Source: Nostoc sp. NMS2
Lineage (GTDB): Bacteria; Cyanobacteriota; Cyanobacteriia; Cyanobacteriales; Nostocaceae
Direction: 5' to 3'
Assembly (NCBI RefSeq): GCF_017115105.1
Contig: NZ_JABXKH010000048.1
Location: 1 to 64,000 of the forward strand
Length of the DNA: 64,000 nt
The notes below the pieces were generated by a model. It searched no databases, was not told the origin of the DNA, and saw only the letters and a list, made by a program, of their open reading frames with translations. Shown here one piece after another: positions 54,576 through 63,536 of this stretch (position 1 is its first letter; every line of letters starts with the position of its first letter). The position numbers and the translations under genes were made by a program.

Positions 54576-55778
54576 TTAATTCTTATTTTTCTGAAAACCC
54601 CTATGTCTTCGCCCATTTTGAAACAGGGGTTTTCGCAATGGTACTACCTCCGCTTCATTACTCTCGCGTGCTACTCGAATCAGCAACCCAGCAGCTATTA
54701 AGCTAGCAATCATGGAATTACCACCATAACTAAACATGGGCAAAGGTAAGCCTGTAGTTGGTAGAGAACCTGTAGCCACACCAATATGGAGGAGTGATTG
54801 TCCTACCATCACAATCGTCACGCCGATCGCTACCAATCGATGTACTATATTTTTAGCCTTCAGCGCCACAATTAATCCGAGAGTGGCGAATGTAGCTAAA
54901 AGTGCCAACAACACCATACTCCCAACAAAGCCAAACTCCTCAGCGAACACGGCAAAAATAAAATCGGTATCCTGAATCGGTAAATAAAACAGCTTTTGTT
55001 GAGAAAGCCCAAATCCGGCTCCCCAAGTTCTACCAGAACCCACAGCTAGTAGACTTTGCACCAACTGGTAGCCATCTCCTGTAGCATCCGCCCAAGGATT
55101 GAGGAATGACATCACCCGCTTACGCTGATACTCTTTTATGCTAATACTGAGTATTGCCAACATTACTCCGCCAATTGCTGTTCCTCCCAAGTACTTGTAA
55201 GGTAAACCAGCTGCTAGAGCAATTAGCCAAATAGTCATGCCGCAAAGTGCTGTTGTACTTAAGTTGGGCTGGGCAAGAATTCCTAAAAGTACCAAACCGA
55301 AAATACCCAACCAAGCAAAGCGAACCCGCCAGCTGATACGTTCCCATTGACCAAAAAGCCGCGCACTTTGTAGCACCAAAAAGGGTTTAATTAATTCTGA
55401 AGGTTGAATCGGAATTGGCCCGATGGCAATCCAACGGGCTGCATCAAAAGCCTTTTTTCCCAATCCTGGGATCAGTGTGACAAAAATTAACGCCAAAAAC
55501 AGCAACAAAAACCAATGGGATACTCCCAAAATTTTCTGCAACGGCAAATTAACAATAATATTGAATCCGATTAAAGAAACGAAGACCCACAGTAGTTGAC
55601 GCTTAAAGTAGTACAATCCATCACCCTGACGCGCGTCAGCGACGGGATAGGATGCTGAAAATAGCATTATCAAGCCGACAAACAGCCAAATCAACGTTAA
55701 CCAGCGCAACAACCGCGCTTCTAGTGCCCAGTTGGAAACTGAACTATCAAAAATTGGAATCAGGCGGCGTAGATTCAC
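54576..55778 (-). CDS. ftsW: Lipid II polymerase FtsW (SEDS family)
   Basis: A 400-residue polytopic membrane protein, about ten helices. The SEDS signatures are present: AARWIAIGPIPIQPSELIKP (about 114-133), NPWADATGDGYQLVQSLLAV (about 227-246), and LFYLPIQDTDFIFAVFAEEFG (about 261-281, with the catalytic Asp region nearby). The C-terminal PMFSYGGNSMIASLIAAGLL matches FtsW/RodA. FtsW is assigned, rather than RodA, on general resemblance to cyanobacterial FtsW. It is isolated from other division genes in this window. Confidence 0.9.
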   Translation of the reverse strand: MNLRRLIPIFDSSVSNWALEARLLRWLTLIWLFVGLIMLFSASYPVADARQGDGLYYFKRQLLWVFVSLIGFNIIVNLPLQKILGVSHWFLLLFLALIFVTLIPGLGKKAFDAARWIAIGPIPIQPSELIKPFLVLQSARLFGQWERISWRVRFAWLGIFGLVLLGILAQPNLSTTALCGMTIWLIALAAGLPYKYLGGTAIGGVMLAILSISIKEYQRKRVMSFLNPWADATGDGYQLVQSLLAVGSGRTWGAGFGLSQQKLFYLPIQDTDFIFAVFAEEFGFVGSMVLLALLATFATLGLIVALKAKNIVHRLVAIGVTIVMVGQSLLHIGVATGSLPTTGLPLPMFSYGGNSMIASLIAAGLLIRVARESNEAEVVPLRKPLFQNGRRHRGFQKNKN

Positions 55779-56110
55779 GAGCAGTACAGGTAAAAAGTTA
55801 GGAATTAGGAGTTAGAAATAAAACTCATAAATCATAACTTATAACTCATAAGTAGTCTTTAAAACTATAAATCTTAGAGTTTTTAACTTCAATACACGGT
55901 TAGTTAAATATTTTTGACAAATTGCGTTGGCTATGCTTGGCGTACCCTTACAACAAAGCAAGCTATGCGTACCATCTCTACACCGCAGCTAAAAAAATAT
56001 TTTATACATTAAACGCAGTAGTTTTAAAAATAATTGAGAATTTAGAGAGTCAAAAAAAGAAAATGGTTAGTCCCTCTCCCTCACTGCAAGCATTTCTGAA
56101 TTCTCATAAT
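55779..56110. other. Intergenic region with short repeats upstream of ftsW
   Basis: Contains AACTCATAA/ATAACTTATA-type imperfect repeats (about 55826-55852) and a GCTATGCTTGGCGTACCC repeat-like stretch at 55929-55946. No gene is convincing. Confidence 0.45.
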
Positions 56111-57559
56111 TCATAAAACATAACTCAACGATTTGACGCAATTAACTGCTTGTGTGTCTATAGAGAGGGGAATTTCAATCCAGAACTCAGTTCCCTGTCC
56201 AGGTTCTGATACACATTTCAGTGTTCCCCTATGTTTTTCAACTACAATCTGATAGCTAATTGATAAACCTAATCCTGTACCCTTACCTACAGGCTTAGTT
56301 GTGAAAAATGGATCAAACAGTCGTTCCTTGACTACTTCTGTCATTCCTGAACCATTATCAGCAATTCGGATAACACAGCTCGTTTCAATGACTTCTGTAG
56401 TAATTGTAATTTTATTAGAATTAGCATGAATTTCTGCGATCGCGCGTTTATCGTTATGGCTTTCGAGTGCATCGATGGCATTACTGATAATATTCATGAA
56501 CACTTGATTGAGTTGCCCGGCGTAGCAATCTACCAAAGGCAAGTTGCCATAATTTTTAACTACTTTGATCCCAGGATGATCCACGCTATTCTTAAATCGA
56601 TTCTGTAAAATCAGCAAAGTACTATCTAGTCCGTGGTGAATATCAACCTTTTTCATCCCTGCTTCATCAAGACGAGAGAAGTTCCGTAGAGACAAGACAA
56701 TTTCAGAGATCCTTTCGGCTCCTACTTGCATCGAATCTAGAATGTTTGGCAAATCATCTAGTAAAAAATCTAACTCAATTTCCTCAATGTACTCTTTAAT
56801 TTCTGGCACAGGATTGGCATAAAATTGCTGGTAAAGATATATAAGCTTCAGTAAACACTGTGTATAATCTTTTGTATATTTTAAATTCCCGTAAATAAAG
56901 TTAACGGGGTTGTTAATTTCGTGAGCAACTCCTGCAACCAACTGTCCCAGACTGGACATTTTCTCAGCCTGAACTAATTGGGCTTGAGTTTGCTGTAGCT
57001 CCCGGAGGGATTTTTCCAATCTTTTAGCTTGAGCCTCAGCAATTTCCGCTAGGTTCTCCTTGATTTGCAGCGCACTCCGTAGTTGTGCTCTTTGTTGTTT
57101 CAGTTCGCTTGTTAAGTTTTTGGCATCAGCCAAAGCAGTGTTCTGAGCTTGCAGCAGAAACAAGAAATCAACAATTGGGTCGTGAATCGCAAAGTCTTTG
57201 AGTTTTATACCCAAAGGAGTCAGGCTAGTTGTATTTGTAATCCAGGGTGAACCTAAAAAAAATATTACCTCCTCTTCTGGTTGATACATCATCTGACCCT
57301 TGAGCTGCATTCCATTGTGGAGAAACTCTAAAATGAATAGGGCACGAGACTGTTTACAAATAGTATCAAAATCGACCACAATTTTTGGACGATTGATTTG
57401 AAAATGCTGCTCAATCAATTTACCAACTAATGGCTCAGGACTAATGCGCCCCAAGACATCACCAGTTTGTACAATTTCACGGTTACGGCTAAATGCGAAG
57501 TGGAAGGGAAAAGCTTTCGCCAATAACTCTGGTGAAAGCGTAAGGTGAGGAGGAGCCAT
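56111..57559 (-). CDS. HNOBA-domain sensor histidine kinase, partner of H-NOX
   Basis: A 482-residue cytoplasmic histidine kinase. Residues about 10-160 are a heme-NO-binding-associated (HNOBA) domain (FHFAFSRNREIVQTGDVLGR near 20-39; LKGQMMYQPEEEVIFFLGSP near 86-105). A coiled coil (about 140-205) leads to the H-box VAGVAHEINNPVNF (His about 214), and to the catalytic domain with N-, G1-, F- and G2-boxes (DNGSGM; LFDPFFTTKP; GKGTGLGLS). The H-NOX gene ends 10 bp upstream of its ATG, so the H-NOX protein probably gates this kinase in response to NO. No response regulator gene is adjacent. Confidence 0.93.
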   Translation of the reverse strand: MAPPHLTLSPELLAKAFPFHFAFSRNREIVQTGDVLGRISPEPLVGKLIEQHFQINRPKIVVDFDTICKQSRALFILEFLHNGMQLKGQMMYQPEEEVIFFLGSPWITNTTSLTPLGIKLKDFAIHDPIVDFLFLLQAQNTALADAKNLTSELKQQRAQLRSALQIKENLAEIAEAQAKRLEKSLRELQQTQAQLVQAEKMSSLGQLVAGVAHEINNPVNFIYGNLKYTKDYTQCLLKLIYLYQQFYANPVPEIKEYIEEIELDFLLDDLPNILDSMQVGAERISEIVLSLRNFSRLDEAGMKKVDIHHGLDSTLLILQNRFKNSVDHPGIKVVKNYGNLPLVDCYAGQLNQVFMNIISNAIDALESHNDKRAIAEIHANSNKITITTEVIETSCVIRIADNGSGMTEVVKERLFDPFFTTKPVGKGTGLGLSISYQIVVEKHRGTLKCVSEPGQGTEFWIEIPLSIDTQAVNCVKSLSYVL

Positions 57560-57569
57560 GCTGCTGCAC

Positions 57570-58121
57570 TCAATTTGGTTTATAAATCACTAAAAATTCA
57601 TCATGTTCAGCACCTTCATCCCGATTCTGGGTTTGGGTAATATGAACTTCTGTATCAAACCTTGTTCCCAATCCTTTGATTAGACCAACAACCATTGGAG
57701 TCAGCCCTTCTCTATCAGAACGATAGTGTAAGCTCAGAGAATTTTCCTCCATATCAGTACACTCAAATGATGGAGGCTGGAGTTGGGGAAAACTAACTCC
57801 TACACGAGCATGAAGATTGTCGAGGTTTTCTAAAAACTCAGGTAGTGTATCTCCACTCATATCCATCATTTCGCCATAGCCTTCTTGGGCTGTGTACTGA
57901 ACCCAGAATTCCCCAAAGGCTTGCATAATCTGTTTGGGAGATAAACTTAGAACGACACTAGCAGCTTTTACTAGCTTGTGGGTCATGTCATCGGGATAGC
58001 CTTCCATACTGAGGAAAACATCTACGTCCACCTCTGCTTTGTGCTTAATTTGTTTCCAAGTCTCCTCGCCAAAGCGACTGCACACCATGTCTTGAATCGC
58101 CTTGTTCACTAATCCGTACAT
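57570..58121 (-). CDS. H-NOX heme-nitric oxide sensor protein
   Basis: A 183-residue stand-alone H-NOX domain that binds heme b and senses NO. The proximal ligand is His104 in DNLHARV, and the propionate-binding YxSxR motif is Y133-R-S135-D-R137. Trp73 and Met143 match by spacing the distal-pocket Trp74 and Met144 reported for a Nostoc H-NOX, and no distal Tyr is at the expected place, so NO and CO rather than O2 binding is expected. It is the first gene of the pair with the HNOBA kinase. Confidence 0.95.
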   Translation of the reverse strand: MYGLVNKAIQDMVCSRFGEETWKQIKHKAEVDVDVFLSMEGYPDDMTHKLVKAASVVLSLSPKQIMQAFGEFWVQYTAQEGYGEMMDMSGDTLPEFLENLDNLHARVGVSFPQLQPPSFECTDMEENSLSLHYRSDREGLTPMVVGLIKGLGTRFDTEVHITQTQNRDEGAEHDEFLVIYKPN

Positions 58122-58359
58122 GGAAGCCTCCTCATGACTGCACCTAATTTTGCTTTGTGAATTTGCCCAAGACTCGACAACTAATTTCTTAAAAAGGTTA
58201 TTTAAATGACAAAGTTTTCTGGAGTTAAACTTTGAAAATGTTTTATTACAGATTCAAAATCCCAAAAAATAAGTAAAACTGTTTGTATTTTAATGCTACA
58301 AATACTCGTGATTACAACCGTATTTTCACTTATTCCTTTTACCCAGCTAGTTTTGAGGA

Positions 58360-58391
58360 TTTGTAGTAAGGACTTTAGTGCTTACTACAAA
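58360..58391. promoter_or_regulatory. Perfect 11-bp inverted repeat upstream of H-NOX
   Basis: TTTGTAGTAAG (58360-58370), ten bases, CTTACTACAAA (58381-58391). It lies between the end of the diiron-enzyme gene (58426) and the H-NOX start (58121). It has no T tract, so an operator or a transcript-end stabiliser is more likely than a terminator. The rest of 58122-58425 is AT-rich. Confidence 0.45.
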
Positions 58392-58425
58392 CTTGTTTAC
58401 CCATCAATTTAAACTTGATAGAATA

Positions 58426-59160
58426 CTACAGCAATGCATCAAAATGCACCCATGAATCAGGATACAAGCTGTATTTAGAGATTTGACGCTGAATTCCGTT
58501 AAAAAATTGGACACGGGCATCCATAGCTTCTACAATAGCCAGTTTTACCTTGATATCCTCCTCATTCATGGTGATTCGAGGTTCAATCACTTCTGATAGC
58601 TTTGCTGCATGACTATCATCTACATCAATATGAACTTCAAAAAAGATCAGGGCTTCTTTGGGTAAGGGAGCAGCACCGATAATTCCTTTATATAGTTGGG
58701 TATACAGTGAGCTAACAATCCCTTCGGAAGCATAACAGACAGCACCCAGTGCAGCTAAGTAGCCATATTTATGTGGCATCTGTAAGTAGGTTTCAATAAG
58801 GGCACGAGTTTCAGGTGCAGTAGGTAGTGCTGCCAAAGTTTCGTCGTCCATACCAAGTGCGCGGGTAAATTGACGAAACAATTCTGGGTGGGACTGAGTT
58901 ATGTCTCCTTGTCCCATTTCGTCAAATAGGTTTTCTAAAATGACTAACTGACTACTTTCATCTTCGCAACAAGATAAGATGCTAGCCAAGATCCGATTAA
59001 ATTCTTTGGAGAATTTGTACATCTGAACAGCTAGTATCTGTACGTCTGGTAAAAATAAATTTCCAGCCCGACAACGCATTAAGAACTCATGATTCCATAA
59101 AGGATGATTAAGCGTTATAGCACGGAAGGAATTTCTCACTAAAGAAGATGTCTGTGTCAT
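58426..59160 (-). CDS. Heme-oxygenase-like diiron protein (CADD/TenA-like fold)
   Basis: A 244-residue helical protein of the iron-containing redox enzyme group. The ligand set of this superfamily can be laid out: Glu81 (FDEMGQGD), His91 (SHPELF), Glu146 (SEGIV), His177, Asp181 and His184 (VHIDVDDSHA); the H-x3-D-x2-H spacing equals that of CADD. Relatives oxidise or cleave small molecules in natural-product, cofactor or pABA synthesis. A Nostoc punctiforme CADD-like structure is known to me, without an assigned reaction. The start overlaps the end of the upstream methyltransferase gene by four bases (ATGA), so the two products are probably made together. Confidence 0.85.
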   Translation of the reverse strand: MTQTSSLVRNSFRAITLNHPLWNHEFLMRCRAGNLFLPDVQILAVQMYKFSKEFNRILASILSCCEDESSQLVILENLFDEMGQGDITQSHPELFRQFTRALGMDDETLAALPTAPETRALIETYLQMPHKYGYLAALGAVCYASEGIVSSLYTQLYKGIIGAAPLPKEALIFFEVHIDVDDSHAAKLSEVIEPRITMNEEDIKVKLAIVEAMDARVQFFNGIQRQISKYSLYPDSWVHFDALL

Positions 59161-59927
59161 CGTGATATTTGTAGGGCTATATGGAGTGGTTGGTCAAGTA
59201 AGGGACTAAAAAATGATTGGTCTACTGCGATATGTTCTGGAGTTACGCGCAATTCCTGTAAAATTGGCATGGTATTAAAGCCAGCAATTCTAAGGGCATT
59301 AAAGTAATCCTCAAGAGTTTTGTGAATCAATTGGACATTTAACCAGGAGCCGTCTCGTTTCCAAATACGACCAGGAAACTGCTGATCTCGCTTGCTGAAG
59401 TAGCCTGCACCCTCCACTTGAAAATAAAACGGATATGATGCCTCCCGCATATATGGAAAAGATGGATGGGGAACGCTAAATACAAATCGACCGCCCGGAC
59501 GAAGAATACGTACAACTTCTGCCATGCATTCTTGGGTTTGAGAAATTGTCAAATAGTTAAATAGAAATACTGCAACAACTAAGTCAATTTCACCATCATC
59601 AAACTGCTTGAGATTGGTAGCACATCCTACTTCATAGCTAATACCCAAAACATCTTCTGCTTCTTGCAACTTGGCGGCTTCAATCATGCCTTGGGAAAGG
59701 TCTATTCCATGTACTTGTGCAGCACCACGCCGGCGTAATTCTCGACTGCAATAACCTTCTCCGCAACCTATATCAAGTACTCGCAACCCGCCAACAGGCT
59801 CACAAAGCTCTAGTACAAAAGGACGTGCTGTAAAGTCTGAGAGAGAACTAGGTTCTCCTCTAATCCAGTCTGATGCTGTGCGATTATATAAGTTTTTAGT
59901 TGAGTTTGTGTGATTCACATTTGACAT
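59157..59927 (-). CDS. Class I SAM-dependent methyltransferase, coupled to the diiron enzyme
   Basis: A 256-residue methyltransferase. Motif I is VLDIGCGEGYCSRELRRRGA (about 50-69), the acidic end of strand 2 is HGIDLSQGMIEAA, and motif IV is IDLVVAVFLFNYL, followed by LRPGGRFVFSVPHPS, the typical post-II block of Methyltransf_11/25 proteins. It is the first gene of the pair and shares four bases with the diiron-enzyme gene, which suggests one pathway. Divergent to it, 490 bp away, is an Fe(II)/2OG-type oxygenase gene. The acceptor substrate is unknown. Confidence 0.88.
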   Translation of the reverse strand: MSNVNHTNSTKNLYNRTASDWIRGEPSSLSDFTARPFVLELCEPVGGLRVLDIGCGEGYCSRELRRRGAAQVHGIDLSQGMIEAAKLQEAEDVLGISYEVGCATNLKQFDDGEIDLVVAVFLFNYLTISQTQECMAEVVRILRPGGRFVFSVPHPSFPYMREASYPFYFQVEGAGYFSKRDQQFPGRIWKRDGSWLNVQLIHKTLEDYFNALRIAGFNTMPILQELRVTPEHIAVDQSFFSPLLDQPLHIALQISR

Positions 59928-60417
59928 TTTTAACTATTTATTTACATTAGAGTTGTACTGGGTTTAATCAATGCTGTATTTAATACTATTTATGTTGTAA
60001 CATTTACCTGATTTAATGCTAATGTTGATTTTACTGATTTTTATTTGTTTGTTAATTTTGTGTTTAAAAAGTATAGTCTCAAGGTAGCGCCCAATTGAAA
60101 TATTCTCAACTTTTTAATTTCTTCAAATATAAATAAATTAATCTAGCCAGGCTTTATGAAATTTATGAGATACTTAGTTAATAGCAACTTTACACATAAA
60201 TATTTTGAGGTTTAAACTTTAACTTTACATAGGCTTTACTAATGTAGTTAAAATTAACTCTTTAAATCAAGATAAACAATAGAAAGTAAACAGTATATTT
60301 TACGAAGTATAAAGAGAATAATCTTGTTAAGTTGTAATAGTCAGATTCGTTTTTAAAACGAAATGACTTTGGATGTATGAGTGATTTAAATAATTTAGAA
60401 TAACCTTGGAAGAGATC
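59928..60417. other. Divergent promoter region of the diiron/oxygenase locus
   Basis: About 490 bp, strongly AT-rich, between the minus-strand methyltransferase and the plus-strand oxygenase. I found no precursor-peptide gene or clear operator. A 19-codon frame at 60156 is too short to support. Confidence 0.45.
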
Positions 60418-61440
60418 ATGTTAGAAGAACTATTAGCAGAATCACCAGAGTGCGATCGCGTACAATATGACCGGACGATGTCTACGACGGGCTACGCCTA
60501 CGCATTTTCTCAACTTGGCGATCGACTCTTCGATGAGCTTGCTGATAAAATTGCTACAAGGCGACAGTACCGATTACTGTTTGAACACACATTAAAGCCT
60601 GAGTTGTTCCAGCAGATCCGCATTGCTGCTGCTGGTTATATTTCGGCATGTCTGAATAGTCATATCATTCTTTCAGAAGCTGAAATGCTTGAACGACTAT
60701 TGGAAGCAAGAAATACATTACCGAACTACACCGGCACTGGTCTGTTGATGCCTAAGCGAGAACATACCCTAGCATTTAACCTTTTTCAGAAGAGTGTAGC
60801 TGAGGCTTTCTACCAACTAGGAGCAAATGACCTGATTGATGCAGTAGATTTACCAGTCAATCTCCGCATGGTCTACGGTAAGACTGACGCAAAAAAATTG
60901 AGTTTACCCTTCGCTAGCTCAAAGTGCCATAGCGATGTCTGGGCAGGTGTTGCTGCTGATGCAACTGTAGTAGTTCTGCCACTATTTGGCGACATCGATA
61001 ATATAACTATTGAAGCAGGTGAGATGCCCCGCGAGATGGAACTACAGTCTATGCAAGTGATGTCAGACTTCGATGAAGGTCGGGATGTTCCAATGGTTGT
61101 CTCCTATACAGAAGCACAACTACAACATGGCACGATGTACTTTAATGATGCCCGTGGATTGCACCAAACAGTAAGAAGGAAAACTGAAGGTCTAAGAATT
61201 TCTGTAGATTTCCGGTTTCGTAGGAAATTCAATGAAGCTTACCGGGCAATGGTAGCACCTAGTATTGGTGGTGTTGAAGAAGATATGAGCGTGCCCTATG
61301 AAGACTGGCTGAAAGTTGGTAAGGAAACGCTAATTGTGTTTGATGAAAGTTGTGAACAAGCAAGGAAAAAACAGAATTCTGGCGCTCCAGTTCCGCTATA
61401 TACTCGCGGGTATCGTCTTGTAGAAATGTTCAACTCTTAA
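60418..61440 (+). CDS. Putative Fe(II)/2-oxoglutarate-type oxygenase
   Basis: A 340-residue protein of no family that I can name with certainty. It contains the facial-triad pattern of cupin-fold non-heme iron oxygenases: His171-x-Asp173 in KCHSDVWAG and His249 in ARGLHQTV, with Arg260 eleven residues later (EGLRISVDFRF), where a 2-oxoglutarate-binding Arg usually lies. The N-terminal half is helical. The ATG at 60418 is preferred over a TTG at 60406. Bases 60489-60507 are a dispersed repeat, encoding GYAYAF (about 25-30). A perfect terminator follows at 61468. Confidence 0.7.
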   Translation: MLEELLAESPECDRVQYDRTMSTTGYAYAFSQLGDRLFDELADKIATRRQYRLLFEHTLKPELFQQIRIAAAGYISACLNSHIILSEAEMLERLLEARNTLPNYTGTGLLMPKREHTLAFNLFQKSVAEAFYQLGANDLIDAVDLPVNLRMVYGKTDAKKLSLPFASSKCHSDVWAGVAADATVVVLPLFGDIDNITIEAGEMPREMELQSMQVMSDFDEGRDVPMVVSYTEAQLQHGTMYFNDARGLHQTVRRKTEGLRISVDFRFRRKFNEAYRAMVAPSIGGVEEDMSVPYEDWLKVGKETLIVFDESCEQARKKQNSGAPVPLYTRGYRLVEMFNS

Positions 61441-61467
61441 CTTTCAGAAATAGAAGTAACAAAAAAT

Positions 61468-61493
61468 AAAGAGGTCTGGTATCAGACCTCTTT
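61468..61493 (+). terminator. Rho-independent terminator of the oxygenase gene
   Basis: A perfect 11-bp stem: AAAGAGGTCTG (61468-61478), GTAT loop, CAGACCTCTTT (61483-61493). A or T tracts on both sides suggest it can work in both directions. Confidence 0.85.
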
Positions 61494-61644
61494 ATCAATT
61501 TTTATCACCCATAGACCTAGATTCATAAACTTTGCGATAGTCTAATTTTCCGAAATAGAAGTTTTCCATCTATTGTCAAAAAGGTTGTGAGTCTTGATAT
61601 TCCTTTGGAAGATAGCTATCTACTAAACTTATCAAGTATTATCA

Positions 61645-61672
61645 AGAAAAAAGAGGTCTTTTCCGACCTCTT
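61645..61672 (-). terminator. Rho-independent terminator of the apc operon
   Basis: On the minus strand AAGAGGTC (61672-61665) and GACCTCTT (61658-61651) form a stem followed by TTTTTT. It lies 35 bp past the apcC stop. Its GAGGTC core is the same as in the convergent terminator at 61468. Confidence 0.85.
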
Positions 61673-61706
61673 ACCAATTCCCTAAAATAATATTCTATTT
61701 ACAGAA

Positions 61707-61913
61707 CTACGACAAGCCAGTATTAGCGCCTTGTTTACCAGTTGCCAGTTCCACTTTGATAATTTTACCGCCTGCTTTTTGAATACGTTGCTGTTCACGG
61801 AACCAGTTCTCATAAGGAACTAGCTTAGTGAAGTAGGTATTTTGCAGTTCGCGTTGGGTACGAATTCGGGTTTGGCTGGGAACTAGAGCAGTAATTTTAA
61901 ACAAACGGGACAT
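61707..61913 (-). CDS. apcC: Phycobilisome core linker ApcC (LC 7.8)
   Basis: A 68-residue small core linker of the CpcD/ApcC type (RLFKITALVPSQTRIRTQRE at residue 3; ENWFREQQRIQKAGGKIIKV at about 35). It sits in the hole of the terminal allophycocyanin trimers. It is the last gene of apcEABC, 212 bp after apcB, with a long stem in the gap. Confidence 0.97.
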   Translation of the reverse strand: MSRLFKITALVPSQTRIRTQRELQNTYFTKLVPYENWFREQQRIQKAGGKIIKVELATGKQGANTGLS

Positions 61914-61979
61914 ATTTTGAAAATCTCCTGAAAACTTTTTTTATCTCAAAATCTTGAGTGCAAATCTTTTAATCATTCC

Positions 61980-62086
61980 AAGGCTGGAAATCAAACATCA
62001 ATACTAGACCACCAACACTCACCACTGATAATTTACCAAGATAAGCAATATAACGTTCTAGCACTCACGGTTGATTTCCAGACCTT
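61980..62086 (-). promoter_or_regulatory. Long-range stem between apcB and apcC
   Basis: AAGGCTGGAAATCAA (61980-61994) is complementary to TTGATTTCCAGACCTT (62071-62086) except for one bulged base, with 76 bases between. In the apc transcript it would form a stem behind apcB, which could stabilise the abundant apcAB message or reduce read-through into apcC. Confidence 0.55.
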
Positions 62087-62125
62087 AATAAAGCCGCACC
62101 TAAATTCTTAAGCGCAAACTAGCTC

Positions 62126-62614
62126 TTAGCTTAAGCCAGAAGAGATATAGTCTAAGTAAACGCCCATTTCCTTACCAGCGTCAGAACCAACCAAGCTAGC
62201 AGTTACTTCCTTGATTGCTTGGATAGCTTGGACGGTAGCACCAACGGGAACTCCTAAAGAGTTGTAGGTTTCCTTCAAGCCATTTAATACACGCTCATCC
62301 AAAATGGAAGGATCGCCAGCTAACATCGCGTAGGTGGCATAGCGGAGGTAGTAGTCCAAATCACGGATGCAAGCAGCATAGCGGCGGGTGGTGTACATGT
62401 TGCCGCCTGGACGGGTGATGTCAGAGTATAGCAAAGATTTTGCTACAGCTTCTTTGACGATCGCAGCAGCGTTAGCGCTGATGGTGCTAGCAGCACGTAC
62501 CCGCAGTTCGCCAGTGGCGAAGTAGCCTTTTAGTTTTTCTAAAGCAGAGCTGTCTAAGTATTTACCTTGAACATCTGCGGAGTTAATGACAGCGGTAATT
62601 GCGTCTTGAGCCAT
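62126..62614 (-). CDS. apcB: Allophycocyanin beta subunit ApcB
   Basis: A 162-residue phycobiliprotein. [20 protein letters not shown] and the bilin cysteine in [20 protein letters not shown] (about 75-94) are diagnostic. With ApcA it makes the trimeric phycobilisome core. AAGGAA lies ahead of the ATG at 62614. It is 65 bp downstream of apcA. Confidence 0.98.
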   Translation of the reverse strand: MAQDAITAVINSADVQGKYLDSSALEKLKGYFATGELRVRAASTISANAAAIVKEAVAKSLLYSDITRPGGNMYTTRRYAACIRDLDYYLRYATYAMLAGDPSILDERVLNGLKETYNSLGVPVGATVQAIQAIKEVTASLVGSDAGKEMGVYLDYISSGLS

Positions 62615-62679
62615 GTTGTTAATTCCTTATTTCCAACCGTATTGCAATACTTCTGTTTCGGCAGGGAAACAGCATCACC

Positions 62680-63165
62680 CTATAGCAGGGCACCAACTAG
62701 GTAGTCGAAGTAGGTACCAGCTTCAGAAGCATCATCACCAGACAGCAATGTAGTAGCTACATTCTTCAGCCCACGGATACCTTCAGCAACACCATCAATA
62801 GGAGTTCCCAAGGACTTGTACAGTTCACGGGCACCGATAACGCCAATTTCTTCGATGGGGGTAACATCACCAGCAACGATACCGTAGGTAACGAGGCGGA
62901 GGTAGTAATCTAGGTCACGCAGGCAAGTAGCAGTCAATTCTTGACCGTAAGCGTTACCACCAGGAGATACAACATCAGGACGCTTTTGGAACAGTTGATC
63001 GCCAGCTTGCTTAACCAGCCGTTCACGATTTTCTGTCAAGATTTGAGCAATCCGCACACGGCGTTCACCACTGGCAACAAAGGATTTGATCCGATCCAAT
63101 TCACCAGGGCTGAGATAGCGAGCTTCTGCATCAGCATTCACGATAGCTTTCGTGACAATACTCAT
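62680..63165 (-). CDS. apcA: Allophycocyanin alpha subunit ApcA
   Basis: A 161-residue phycobiliprotein, the expected length. It starts [20 protein letters not shown], and the bilin cysteine lies in [20 protein letters not shown]. The ATG at 63165 is preceded by GGAGGAA; a start at 63186 would add seven residues. It lies about 370 bp downstream of apcE in the usual apcE-A-B-C order. Confidence 0.98.
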   Translation of the reverse strand: MSIVTKAIVNADAEARYLSPGELDRIKSFVASGERRVRIAQILTENRERLVKQAGDQLFQKRPDVVSPGGNAYGQELTATCLRDLDYYLRLVTYGIVAGDVTPIEEIGVIGARELYKSLGTPIDGVAEGIRGLKNVATTLLSGDDASEAGTYFDYLVGALL

Positions 63166-63536
63166 TAATGGATTCCTCCAATACAAATGAAACCAGGATT
63201 TGATTAAACTGGTGCGACTTTAAATTTGGTTTACTGAGTTTATTTTCTCGTTCTTTTAGATACAACAGTTTAATAACTGCTACGGCTTATAAATTACGAG
63301 TTTTCTTGAGTCCACACAAGTACACAAGCTTTTAAACTCAGTTACCTTCCGCAAAACATTTTCCGGCATTCTGTTGAGCATTTATGACTGCTCTTAACAC
63401 TTTGTAATATTATCTTTCAGAATTTCCTGTTTTAGCTGTAATCTGAGAGCGATATTACGAAAGGTTACGAACGGGAGAGGGGACAGGTAAAAGGGGACAG
63501 GAAATAATCTGTACCCTATTCCCTATTCCCTATTCC
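63166..63536. other. apcE-apcA spacer with heptamer array
   Basis: CCCTATT heptamers (63513-63540) run from the spacer into the apcE stop codon. The rest is an AT-rich leader probably carrying the strong apcA promoter, but I cannot mark it with certainty. Confidence 0.6.

Noticed and set aside
58253-58300. NtcA site upstream of H-NOX (GTATTTTAATGCTAC)
   Set aside because: The spacing is GTA-N9-TAC rather than N8, so it does not fit the NtcA consensus.
60156-60215. 19-codon frame as a possible peptide precursor near the oxygenase
   Set aside because: No leader/core pattern and no modifying enzyme of a known RiPP class; too short to support.
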